From the NCBI GenBank assembly GCA_963575745.1, contig CAUYUJ010001733.1:10001-74000 (forward strand): a stretch of 64,000 bases of DNA, written 5' to 3'. The notes below the pieces were generated by a model. It was not told the origin of the DNA and ran no database searches. It worked only from the letters and a program-made list of their open reading frames with translations. Source of the DNA: Prorocentrum cordatum (Eukaryota; Sar; Dinophyceae; Prorocentrales; Prorocentraceae). Shown here one piece after another: positions 10,638 to 21,116 of the stretch. The position numbers and the translations under genes were made by a program. Position 1 is the stretch's first letter; the number at the start of each line of letters is the position of its first letter.

Positions 10638-10800
10638 CATAAACATAAACTGTTGGCGCTCCGCGCGGATTTCTTGGATTCGCGCTGGACCCCCCTCCCT
10701 GGCGCGCGGAGCGCGCCAGGGGCGGCGCCGGAGGCGTCGCTGGGGGACCCAGGCGCGGATCCAGGAAATCCGCGAGGAGCGCCAAAAGTTTATGTTTATG
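10638..10800. mobile_element. 163-bp foldback palindrome (MITE-like)
   Basis: The ends CATAAACATAAAC (10638-10650) and GTTTATGTTTATG (10788-10800) are exact reverse complements. Pairing continues inward (TTGGCGCTCC with GGAGCGCCAA, GCGGATTTC with GAAATCCGC) for about 60 bp per arm with small interruptions. A GC-rich centre holds GGCGCGCGGAGCGCGCC. There is no coding capacity. Related halves at 60,655-60,800 and 60,945-61,085 suggest a dispersed family. Transposition is inferred; no target-site duplication was established. Confidence 0.7.
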
Positions 10801-11499
10801 TGGCTTGTTCTTTTCCGAAACAGAGAATGAGCAACAGCACCACTGTGGGCGTTACCGCTGCGGCCACCAGGCGTCGTCTCCCCTCGCAACTGCAGCCAGG
10901 GCCTCGTTCGGCTCCCTCTCCGCCGCCACCGCTCGGGCCCCCCCAACAGCACACGCTCCTCGAATGCTTGACGTGAAACTCGGGTGCGGGAAGCCCCGCT
11001 GAGTGTGTCCACGGGGCACGTCTGCTCTGAGACTCCGTATTTCTCCGAGCGTGCCGGTGAGATCTTCGACGACCAGCCCCACCCCGAGAGATTGAAGGCA
11101 GAGACCCCTGCAGAATTCTGCGCCTACCCGTGCCCTGTTGGCAGCAGCTCCTGAAACTACGCATGCGCACGGGATGGTGCGCTGGGGGGACCATGAGGCC
11201 TGCCGCCGGAGATGGCGACGGGCCTGCGTCGCACAAATGACTGAGGACTTCGGGCTCGGCGTCTGCCTTGGGCCGTGCGCATGCCCACCAGTACAGAAGT
11301 ACACAGGTGACCGCGTCACCGCGTGAAAGCGTGCACACGCACATGCCTTGTCCTCCAACGCGCCGATAATTCTGGTCGGCGGGCGCACGGCAAGGCGACG
11401 CACTCGGCGCGCACGGCGACCGTCGGTGGAGGCGCTGTCAAGGCCATTGCCGTCGGCGATTGACCAAGCGGTAAAGCTGGGAGTTCAGGAAAAGAAAAT
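10801..11499. other. No recognised feature
   Basis: GC-rich non-tandem sequence. Open frames on both strands have skewed R/P/A composition and no family signature. Confidence 0.5.
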
Positions 11500-11625
11500 A
11501 GATACATGTGTATACATAAATAGATACGCATGTGTATATATAAAAATGTGTGAGTACGTATATGTACATATGTCTAGATTATCTAAAGATGGAAAGAGAG
11601 ACAAAGAGAGAGAGAGAGCGAAAAC
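11500..11625. repeat. ATA/GTATA-rich and GA microsatellites
   Basis: TACATGTGTATACATAAATA-type alternating sequence is followed by GAGAGAGAGAGAGC. Confidence 0.85.
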
Positions 11626-12147
11626 GTGCAAGCAGGCGAGCATGGTGTGCGCACCCAAGTGCGATCGCAAGGGAGGTCCGAGGAGGTAGGGGGAGAGCGA
11701 GAGAGATACAAAACACAGACGGGAGAGGCAGGACAGGAAACCGGAAGCCGAGCGCAAAAGACCGCCCCACCCTCCTCTGGTATAGAATCCAGCATGTTGC
11801 TGAAGTTTGCTACCAGCAACTGCTTCACCTGGCCACTCCGCTCAGGGCCTCCTCCTCCTCCTCACCATCATAAGACTCGTCTGCACCGTCGTCATCATCA
11901 ACATCAGCATCTGCAACCTCATTATCATCCGCTTCCACTTTCTCCTCCAGCGTTTCATTCCCCTGCTGCACCTGCGACTCGTGTTTCACCTCCTCCTCCT
12001 CTTACGGAAGAAGTCCGTCACCACGTGCGCCACTGTACTGGGCGTCAATTGACCAACACTCTATCAGTGCGCAACTGGCCACCTGGAATACCGACTCCGC
12101 TTCCATCCTGTTGCTTTATGACTAACTCATCCTGGTCGCACCCCGTG
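11626..12147. other. No recognised feature
   Basis: Mixed sequence with pyrimidine-rich CTCCTCCTC and CATCATCAAC patches. No convincing gene. Confidence 0.5.
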
Positions 12148-12990
12148 ACGTGTCGGTAGGGCGGGCTGGGCGTTTCGCCTCAGACTTCTCAAAACTTATG
12201 ATCCTGAACCTTGAAACTTGCAACCGCTTCAAAGATGGAGCGCATATGGTTTTCAAAATCTGGCGTTCGCCGGAGCGCCGCACAAATTCGTTTCAAAAGG
12301 CTGCAACAACGTCACGGATGGAGCGCGAGTTACTTTCAAAATGTTGCTGTCGCCTGAGCAACGCGCACATTCGTCTTAGAAGTTCGCGGCCGCTTCCGGG
12401 ATGGAGGGCGGCCGTTTTCAAAATGTGGCTCTCGCTTCAGCACAGCGGACAGTCGCTTTAGAAATTAAACAGATTCAGGAATGGAGGGGGGTCGTTTTCA
12501 AAATGTGGTTCTGGACTTCTCGCCGCGCAAATCTGTCTTCAAGCTCTGAGGCGGTCTCAATTATGGAATGGGGGATGATTTCAAAATCTGGCTCTCGCCT
12601 CAGCGCCGCGCACATTCGGTTTAACAGATGATATACTTTGAAGGGTGGAGGGCGGTTCTTTTTCTAAGTGGTGCTCTCGTCATCGCACCGCGCACAATTG
12701 CGCAACGTTGTCCGTTGCCCCAACATCTTGCAACGAATAGGAAGATTGAACACACATTGCGCACATTCGTATCAAAAGAAATCCAACCGCTGTAAGAATC
12801 GAGCACAGGTCGTTTTCGAAATAGGGCTATCATTCAACGCTGAGCACACTCATATCCTCACGGCACCATGTTCGAGAATGGAGGATGCAGGGTTATTCTT
12901 GTTCAAACTGGGATTATCGTTCGGAACGTCGCTACATGGAAAAACGCGCACCGTCAACATAAACCAGGCTTTTCTTTCTCAAAATGAAAC
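12148..12990. repeat. Degenerate ~84-bp satellite with leader, copy 1
   Basis: A leader with GACGTGTCGGTAGGGCGGGC is followed by diverged units sharing TTTCAAAATGTGGCTCTCGC, CAGCGCCGCGCACATTCG and GGATGGAG. The same leader and unit type occur at 16,400-16,800. Divergence between units suggests an old array. Confidence 0.7.
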
Positions 12991-13117
12991 TCTCGCTTAA
13001 CACTTCACCTAGGTCCACGACCGCCAATGTAGACGTGTGCAACATATACACGGATGGGGGGGCAGTCCTTCTTCCTGTCAATGGGGGGGCTGCTGCACTG
13101 GAAAGATTCGCCTGACA

Positions 13118-14546
13118 AAAGACCCAGCCATATGCAGCTGCGAGTGCCGCATTGTGTGTACCGCTTTCGGTGGAGCTCCCTATGGGGCCACGAAGCGTGC
13201 GAGGGGTGCGCCGACATCGGTGGCGCGGACGCATGTGGACACCGCCACTGGAGCCTTCGGTTGAGCTCCCTGTGGGGCCACGAAACGCTGTCCTGGGTGG
13301 GGGAGACGCATGCGAACTGCGCCAGTGGGACCTTCGCTGGAAATCTTCATGGGACCACGAAACGCCGCCATGGGTGGGGGACTCGCATGCGAACTGCGCC
13401 ACTGACCGCTGTCCTGGGTGGGGAAGACGCATGCGAACGGCGCCACTGGAGCCTTCGGTGGAGCTCCCTATGGGGCCGCCAAACACAATCCTGGGTGGGG
13501 GAAATGCATGCGAACGGTGCCACTGGGGCCTTCGGTGGGGCTCCCTGTGGGGCCACGAAACACTCATAAGTGAGGGCGACGCATGCGAATGGTGCCACTG
13601 GAGCCTTCGGTGGAGCTCCCTATGGGGCCGCGACACACACAGTCCTGGGCGGGAGAGACGCACGCGAACGGTGCCACTGGAGCCTTCGGTGGAGCTCCCC
13701 ATGGGGCCACGAAGCGCTCGCTGTCCTAGGTGGGGGAGACGCATGCGAACGGTGCCACTGGTGCCTTCGGAAGAGCTCCCTATGGGGCCACGAACGCTGT
13801 TCTGGGTGGGGGAGACGCATGCGAACGGTGCCACTGGTCCCCTTCGGAAGAGCTCCCTATGGGGCCACGAACACTGTCCTGGGTGGGGAAGACGCATGCG
13901 AACGGTGCAATTGGGGATTCCAGTGGAGCTCCCTATGGGGCCACGACACGCTGTCCTGGGTGGCGTTGACGCATGAAGACCGTGCCACTGGAGCGTTCGG
14001 CGGGACTCCCTGTGGGGACACGAACCGTGTGACGGGTGTGCCTACATGGGCGGCGCTGACGCATGCGTAGCCGGCCAATTGAGACTTCGGTGGAGCTCCC
14101 TATGGGCCCACGAGACGCTGTCCTGGGTGCCGTTGCCGCATGCGGATCCCGCCACTGGAGCCTTCGGTGGAGCTCCCGATGGGGCCTCGAAACTCTGTCC
14201 TGAGTGGGGAAGACGCATGCGGACATTCGGTGGAGCTCCCTGTGGGGCCACGAAACGCTGTTCTGGATGGCGCTCACGCATTTGGACCCTGCGACTGGAG
14301 CCTTGGGTGGAACTCCCTTTGGGGCAACGAAACGCTTTCTTGGGTGGGGGACTCGCGTGCGAACGGTGCCACTGGGGCCTCAGGTGGAGCTCCCTGTGGG
14401 GGCCACGAAACGCTGTCCTGGGTGGCGTTGACGCATGCGGACCCTGCCACTGGAGCCTTCGGTGGAGCTCCCTATGGGACCACGAAGCGCAGTCCTGGGT
14501 GGCGTTGACGCATGCGGACCCTGCCACTGGAGTCTTCGGCGGAGCT
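13118..14546. repeat. 77-bp satellite, array 3, with head
   Basis: The head (GACCCAGCCATATGCAGCTG) is followed by about 18 units. This subfamily has GGGGGAGACGCATGCGAACG, GTGCCACTGGAGCCTTCGG and TGGAGCTCCCTATGGGGCC. The unit counts 77 bp and the flank ends in a CTC microsatellite instead of a hairpin tail. Confidence 0.92.
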
Positions 14547-14640
14547 CCCTGCCCTCCTCCTCCTCCTCCTCCTCCTCCTCCTCCTCCTCCTCCTCCTCCC
14601 CCTCCTCCCCCTCCGCCCCCAGCCTCCACCCCCAGCATCC
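14547..14640. repeat. CTC trinucleotide repeat
   Basis: A (CTC)n tract passing into CCCCCTCCGCCCC-type sequence. It truncates the last 77-bp unit. Confidence 0.95.
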
Positions 14641-14957
14641 TTGATGGCGGTTCCTCAACGTTTAGGAAACCTCAACAACATAGGCGGGGACCGCCTGGCC
14701 GGGCGCCAAAGGGCGGAGGCCCCCCCCCACTGGCGGTTGCTACGGGGCGCCTTGCTCGACCTCGAGGGACTCCCCGCCGCCGCGCGCTGCGAGCCGCCCT
14801 GCGCCTCGACCCGCTGCGCCAGCTCCGGCTCTGCGGCCACATCGGACTCCTGGAGGAGGGCCGAGACTCGGCGGCTCGCCCAGGAGGAGGCTCGACGTGT
14901 TCTGACGCTTCCGTCGGTTCCCGGAGCGTGTCCAGCCTCGGGGTGCGTTCCAGCAGT
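14641..14957. other. No recognised feature
   Basis: GC-rich, non-tandem. Overlapping frames are R/A/P-rich without any family signature. Confidence 0.5.
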
Positions 14958-15165
14958 TCGGGGGCGCGCAAACACGGATCAGCAATCCATGGATTCGGCG
15001 CGCGGTCGCCAAATCCATGGATCGGGGGAGGTGCCCGCCCCAAAATGCGGCCGGTGCCGCCTCGGTCGGCGGCGGACATCCTCGATTTCCCATGGAAACG
15101 GGACCCGTCGCTACTACACACACACACCATTGATCCATGTTTGCGATCGCTTGAGCAGCTGCGCC
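14958..15165 (+). repeat. Dispersed element D, copy 1
   Basis: It contains GGATCGGGGGAGGTGCCC, TGCGGCCGGTGCCGCCTCG, ATGGAAACGGGACCCGTCG and a TTGATCCATGTTTGCGATCG end. Copies lie at 63,195-63,385 in the same orientation and 59,037-59,165 in the opposite orientation, so this is a mobile or copied module. Copy 1 also carries an internal (AC)n. Confidence 0.8.
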
Positions 15166-15484
15166 TCGCCGAGAAGGTCCCAGGGGTGCGCGGCTCGTCC
15201 CGAAGGGCCGCCAAAGGCCCGAGGCATTCCCAGAACCAAGCTCGGCGGCGCGCCTACGAGGGAAGGCAGAGGGGCCAGGCCTCTGCAGAAAAACACAAGC
15301 GGTGTCTCAAAGCCCCTCGGGTTTCTGACGAGGCCCGCCCCGTCTCGCTCCCCCCTTGGGCGCACCGCCGACAGACAGTCGGCGCCTCGAAAAAGTCAAG
15401 GTGGTGATCTCCCCCCATTCTGAGCAGCCCCGTGTGTGGGCTCTGGGGCCGTCAGAAAGCAGCTCGGGATAAAGGAAAGCGCCC
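15166..15484. other. No recognised feature
   Basis: GC-rich stretch between element D and the next satellite cassette. No convincing gene. Confidence 0.5.
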
Positions 15485-15960
15485 AGACCCAACCATATGC
15501 AGCTGTGAGTACCGCGTTGTGGGCACCGCTCTCGGTGGAACCCCCTATGGGCCACGATACTCGCGAGGGGTGTGCCGAAATCAGCGGGGGGACGCATGCA
15601 AACCCTGCCGCCGGGGCCTTCGGTGGAGCTCCCTATGGGGCCACGATCCTCGTGAGGAGTGTGCCGAAGTGGGCGGGGGGACGCATGCAAACCCTGCCGC
15701 AGGGGCCTTCGGTGGAGCTCCCCATGGGGCCACGATCCTCGGGAGGGGTGTACCGACATGGTGGACATGCGGCGAGCAGAAGCAGGAATGGGAGGAGGGA
15801 GGAGGGGGAAAAGGGAGGGGGCAGGGGGAGGTGAGGCGAGGTGAGACGCGGGGCGCTGTCTCTTCAAAACGAGGACCCAACACGACAGGACGGTAGGAAA
15901 AAAACACTTTTTGTCGAAGAGCCCAATCATATGTAGGTGCGAAAACCGCGGGCCAGGTGA
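15485..15960. repeat. 77-bp satellite mini-cassette (head, 3 units, tail, next head)
   Basis: The head GACCCAACCATATGCAGCTG is followed by three to four 77-bp units. The tail has GTCTCTTCAAAACGAGGACC, CCCAACACGACAGGACGGTA and GGAAAAAAAC. A second head-like GAGCCCAATCATATGTAGG begins at about 15,919. It is the shortest complete cassette and best shows the head-array-tail layout. Confidence 0.85.
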
Positions 15961-16184
15961 GACGAAAAAAGGTTAACCCCATTATGGGGCCACGAACCGT
16001 GTGAGGGCGTGCCGAAATCGACATGCGGTGGGTGAGGAGCCGCATGCGAACCCTCAGGAATCTCAAAGGGAGCACACAGGACGCCCACAAGAGCCCCCAC
16101 GTGTCCTCAAGAGGCGCCCCATGAGGCCTTCTCCTCCTCGTCTTTACAGTATCCCTCATCGCCTCCTCTTTCTTTTCCTCCCCA

Positions 16185-16275
16185 TGGCCCAAGATGGCTC
16201 AAGAAGCTCTCAAAACGGCGGAGCGGCCCCCAAGACGGCCCAGGAGGGCTCTAAGAGGCCCACCCGGAGAGCCTG
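16185..16275. repeat. CCCAAGATGGC-type short repeat
   Basis: CCCAAGATGGCTCAAGAAGC and related words, opposite in orientation to the repeat at 6950-7290. Confidence 0.6.
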
Positions 16276-16329
16276 AGGAAGCCAAAACCATAGATCTCCC
16301 AATGGTCCTTTGCGGGGTTTTGCAATTGA

Positions 16330-16395
16330 CGCCTCCTCCTCCTCCTTCTCCTCTTTCTCCTCCTCCTCCTCCTTCTCCTCATCCTCCTCCTCGCC
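16330..16395. repeat. CTC-rich trinucleotide tract
   Basis: Interrupted (CTC)n/(CTT)n tract ahead of the 84-bp satellite leader. Confidence 0.9.
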
Positions 16396-16399
16396 TGAC

Positions 16400-16800
16400 C
16401 ACCAGACGTGCCGGCAGGGCGGACGGGCCGGGCACTCAGCCTGAGACTTCCTCCCAGATTGTGACCCCAAGGCTTGAAGTGTCAAACCAAGTGCACGGAT
16501 GCAGCACATGCAGTCTTCAACATGTGGTCCTCGCCTTCGCGCCGCACACTGTTTTTTCGTCAGCGGCGAGGCGGCGAACTCCGCTCCAGCGAGAAGCTAG
16601 ACAGCGGCACTACGTAACCAGCGAATTGGTCGGCGAGCAAAGAGGGAGGGGGCTTCGCGCCGCACGCACTCGTCTGGAAGATTGGCGACGGTTGCACGGA
16701 TGGAGCACGGGTCGTTTTCACAGCGTGGCTCTCGCCGTAAGGCCGCGCACACTCGTCTCCGACCGTCCAAACTCTGCAAGGCTGGAGGAGGACGGGCTCC
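16400..16800. repeat. Degenerate ~84-bp satellite with leader, copy 2
   Basis: The leader GACGTGCCGGCAGGGCGGAC matches that at 12,148. Units with GGATGGAGCACGGGTCGTTT, GTGGCTCTCGCC and GCCGCGCACACTCGTCT follow. Confidence 0.7.
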
Positions 16801-17269
16801 GCGCCGACACCCGCGCCGGCGAGCCGCTCTTTGGACGGACCTGATGGCCTCCCTCCTCCTCCTCCTCCTCCTCCTCACGACGATTTTGTCACGACGTCGG
16901 CCCCCAGAGGGCTCGACCCCGGCACCGGCGTTGCATCCCGGGTCGCTTTTGGACAGCCCCGAGGCCCTCGCGGAAAGAAAACGGTCCGCTGCGTTCCCTC
17001 TTGGGTCGAGGGGGTCCGGGGCGGCCGCGATGGCAGTGGGCGACCTCTGTGCACAGCAGGTGGCGACCTCTGCCCACGCGTCCTCGAGGATACTCGGCTT
17101 CTCGCTCGCTCCCTCGAGGGGGCCTGGGGCCCCTGGAGGTCTCTGGAGGCCTCCGGAATCCTCCCGGGCCCGCGGGGACCGGCGGCATCCCGGGGCCCCT
17201 CGGCCCCTCGAAGCCTTGGGGGCGAGGCACCGTGCACCGTGCACGCTGCACGCAGCGCGCACCCGCCGT

Positions 17270-17460
17270 GCGCCACGTGCTGCCGCCGTTGGCGGGTGCG
17301 CACAGGTAGACTCGCAGAGCGGCTACTGGCGGCGGGTGCGCACAGATCGGCTCGTGGACGGGTGCGCACAGGTAGACCCGCTGGGTGCCGCCGTTGGCGG
17401 GTGCGCGGGTGCTGCCGCCGTTGGCGGGTGCGCGTTCCGCGACTCGCAGAGTAGCTGCTC
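17270..17460. repeat. GGCGGGTGCGCACAG short tandem repeat
   Basis: Repeated GCCGCCGTTGGCGGGTGCGC and CACAGGTAGAC words at irregular spacing. Confidence 0.75.
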
Positions 17461-18289
17461 GCAAACGGCCTGGATCCGCCGCGGGGGATCTACGATAGCT
17501 TACATTCAGGCAGACATGTGTTTTTCCGGACGTTTGCGAGTAGGCACTTTGCGAGCAGTGGACCGCGCTCGGTGAACAAAGGGGTAGGGGGAGGGGGGAC
17601 CCTGAGATCCTGGCGTCCAAATTCCCCAATTCTTTCGAGCCAAGCGCGTTCGCCCTTTTTCGGGCCCTGGGACCCTCGCAGATCGATTCAGCTCGAAAAA
17701 TGGCGCAGAGAGATGACGTCTAGGGCTCCAGGCGTGATCTTTTATGATGATGCATTTGTTTTTGCTACGGCGGATCTCTGGGGAGGGTACTTCTAAGAAG
17801 CCTTGCCCCCTGCCCCTACGTACACCTTGGTGCGCGCGGCTGACGTACGCCATGTGGTGTCCACTGGCCGTGCACCATGCACCACACTGCCACGAACCGC
17901 TCATCATAAACTAAGCGATTCGCACCAGATGTATCAGTGTACCGTGGACTGCAAGGACGTTCCACGTGCATCCGTGTCCGATGACACCTGCACGATGTTG
18001 CGCACTGTGTCAAAGGCGAGATGGAAGACCATCCCGGATATCCGGCCAGGGCTCTGAGAACGGACACGAGAAGGGGATAAGGATGGCAGGAGGGAAACGG
18101 GGAGGGAGTAAGAAGAATGGGTAGGACGATGGGAGCAATAGGAGGAGGAGGGAAAAGAGATACGAGGAATGAGGAGGAGGATAAACGGAGAAGAGGAAAG
18201 GAAGGAAGGCAAAGGAGAACGCAAAAAAGAGGGCGCGAAAGAAAGGCGGGAGCAAGAAGAGGAGAAAGACGAGCATGAGGAGAGGTCGG
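17461..18289. other. No recognised feature
   Basis: Mixed sequence, purine-rich from 18,060 to 18,280. No recognisable frame. Confidence 0.5.
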
Positions 18290-18990
18290 GCGGTTCCAAA
18301 TCCTTCAATGTGGTTCAAGACGGCCCAGAATGGTCCCAAACTGCTTCTGGCGCGGCGGAACACTGTCAAACTGCATTCCTCATTGCCTCCAGTATGCAAC
18401 CAAGAGAATGCTTCTCACGTTTCTGCATTAGGTGCATTCGGGAGCGCGCAACAGAGCCACAATTCGATCCACGAATCCAAGCACGCCCCACGACGGTTCC
18501 AGAAGGTCCCGATGTGGTCCCTACACGGATCTCTTGGGCCTCCAGAGAAGCCCGAGACGGCTAAAGAGAGCTCGAAGGCGGCCCAAGAGGGCGCCGAGTG
18601 GCCCAAGAAAGCCCCAAAGACATCTCAAGACAAGCCACAACGGCCCAAGATGGCCCCCAATAGGGCCTGCGCAACAGTTCACAAGGAGCCCATGGGCTAC
18701 CAGGACGATCACAAAGTATCAAAGACAAAAGGACGATCCATGTTGTTGCTGTTCGTTCCTTTTTGCATCAAATGCCTTCGGTAGCGAGACGGCCCAACAG
18801 TCCCCCAGACAGGTCCACAAGGTCCCGTCGAACTGCGGGCGTGATGTGTGCTGTAAAAATATTACAGAAATGCCCGAGACCGCCTTGGAGAGGCCCAAAG
18901 GCGTGAAACGACGGCCCACGAAGGCCCCAAAAAACCAAAAACGCAATGAGAAACGGTCGAAAAGCGCCTAAGGAGGCCAACAGGGTCGTT
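18290..18990. repeat. GGCCCAAGAGGGC-type degenerate repeat
   Basis: About 15-18-bp motifs such as CAAGACGGCCCAGAATGGTC, GGCGGCCCAAGAGGGCGCC and CGGCCCAAGATGGCCCC are scattered in loose tandem. They are the reverse complement of the theme at 6950-7290. Confidence 0.65.
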
Positions 18991-19830
18991 TGGGAGCATA
19001 GTTTCCGCAGATGCGCAGCAACAAGAAACTTGTATGACGATGCATTCCAGAAGAAAGGCATCCAGGCCCCCAGTGACACCACCAGCCCCCCAAATCATGA
19101 ACCGCAAACTGTTAAACTGGATTTTTTCGAGGCTCGGTTTCTCTTTCCGCCTGGTCGCGCAGCGAAGACAAACCCGTCCGACGGCGCACGCGTTCCGAAA
19201 AGGACTCGAAAAAAAGGTCCGAGAACCCGACCTTCAGCTTGCACAGCCGCCGCCTATCCAGACAGGCCCACCATTGGTCGGCAGATTTGGCGTACGCCTA
19301 AGGGTCGAAAAAAAGGATTACAAGGCAGAGGTCCGGGCAGCACGCCGGAGCCAGCAGGTTCATGTTGAACAGCCTGGAGACTGTCATCCGTGGCCCCCGC
19401 GAGAGGGAACCCTTGGACGATGAAAACGAACAGCAACGTCGTTGCATAATTGTGCGAATACACATGCTGATAAACAAAACAATGCGATCGCGGCCTAGAT
19501 GTCAATGCTGGCACAGCAGCACAATGGTTCATGGAGGACCAGGCAACACTTCCCTGGAGGCGCTGTTGCTGCGATCGTGAGAATCTTGGATGGCGATGGT
19601 ACGCACGGCACCGCGGGCACCCATGAAACAAATGACAAGAGAATAATACACACATTAGAAAGGACAAAGTCGTTGTGTATAGAGGGGCGTAGGTCCAGCC
19701 AGCACAGCCTTGCAACACGGATTGTTCAAATCATCATGGTTTTGTTTATGGTCGTTTTCCTCGATCTTGTTCCACCTGAACCACCCCAGTATCTCGAGAT
19801 CTCCAAACCCCGAAACTCTCGACGGCCACA
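18991..19830. other. No recognised feature
   Basis: Unique-looking sequence without a convincing frame, ahead of the CATA microsatellite. Confidence 0.5.
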
Positions 19831-20440
19831 AATACATACATACACAACCACATACATATGTATATGTACATGTATATTCACGTACGGCCTCACGTACATA
19901 CACATATACATAACTACAAACATACATCCCAACATGCATGCAGTATTAAAACCGATCAAACAAGCAAATAAGCATGTGTACATACGTAGATACATACATA
20001 CATACATACATACATACATACATACATACAACCAAACAAACAAACAAACAAACAAACAAACAAACAAACAAACAACACACACACATACATACATACATAC
20101 ATACATACATACATACATACATACATACATACATACATACATACATACATACATACATACATACATACATACACACACATACATGCATGCATGCATGCAT
20201 GCATGCATGCGTACATACATACATACATATACATACAGACATGCATGTATACATACATACATACATACATACATGCATGCATGCATACATACATACATAC
20301 ATGCACACACATACACACATACATACATACATACATACATACATACATACATACATACATACATGCATTCATGCATGCATGCATGCATGCATACATACAT
20401 GCATGCATACATACATACATACACTACATATATTCATACA

Positions 20441-20471
<31 letters not shown>

Positions 20472-20545
20472 CATACATACATACATACATACATACATAC
20501 ATACATACATACATACATACATACATACATACATACATACATACA
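19831..20545. repeat. CATA tetranucleotide microsatellite
   Basis: More than 500 bp of (CATA)n with (CATG)n, (AAAC)n and (AC)n sections. Since four bases do not divide into codons, all frames stay open and give His-Thr-Tyr-Ile or Met-Tyr-Val-Cys repeats; none is a gene. Confidence 0.97.
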
Positions 20546-21116
20546 ACTGCGCAAATGGCAGAGTTGTCCAAACGCCCTCTTCGCAACCCTCCTCCCCCAT
20601 TCCCCTATTCCTCCTCTTCGTCCTTCACATTCTCGTGCGGTATCGCATCATGCCAAACAGACGAAGAAGAAAAGAGATCACGCGAATCAGGGAGGAATTA
20701 GAGGAAAACAAAAAAACAATCCGCCACGAGCATGCTGGGAGTGACGCGCGAGGCTTCGCCACGCTGGTTTCATGGCATGCTCGACGCGCGCCCCTGGCAT
20801 TCCAAAAAATATGACGCGACTGGCACGACCCTCCGCCACTGGGACGGGCCCCGCGAAGCGACTGCCAAGGCAGAGACGCAGAGGGTAGGAATGCCCCACC
20901 GCCTGCCGCGGCGGGTGGGCCGCGACACAAAAAGGAAACGTCGAACCGCAGGTACACGGACGTGCGCGCGCACACGCGGAGAGCACCAGGCGCCAAGACA
21001 AGAACAACATGCGGCTTCAGCACACGCAGCATGCCTCGGACACGGCTCCGCAGTACGTCAGGGAGCCGACGCAGGGGCAAAAGAGAAGCAGGAGGAAGAG
21101 AGCGAGAACATCGCTT
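20546..21116. other. No recognised feature
   Basis: Mixed, GC-rich sequence. It may include eroded 3' sequence of the helicase relic that follows on the minus strand. Confidence 0.45.

Noticed and set aside
10852-11403. Overlapping 180-codon frames on the minus strand near 11 kb
   Set aside because: R/A/G-rich composition typical of GC-rich non-coding DNA; two overlapping frames equally open; no family signature.
16190-16215. Possible spliced-leader relic (CAAGATGGCTCAAG)
   Set aside because: Only the last bases agree with the dinoflagellate spliced leader end (TTGGCTCAAG type); the word belongs to the local CCCAAGATGGC repeat.
19956-20424. Cys/Met/Tyr/Val-rich or His/Thr/Tyr/Ile-rich proteins over the CATA microsatellite
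   Set aside because: A tetranucleotide repeat read in any frame; no gene.
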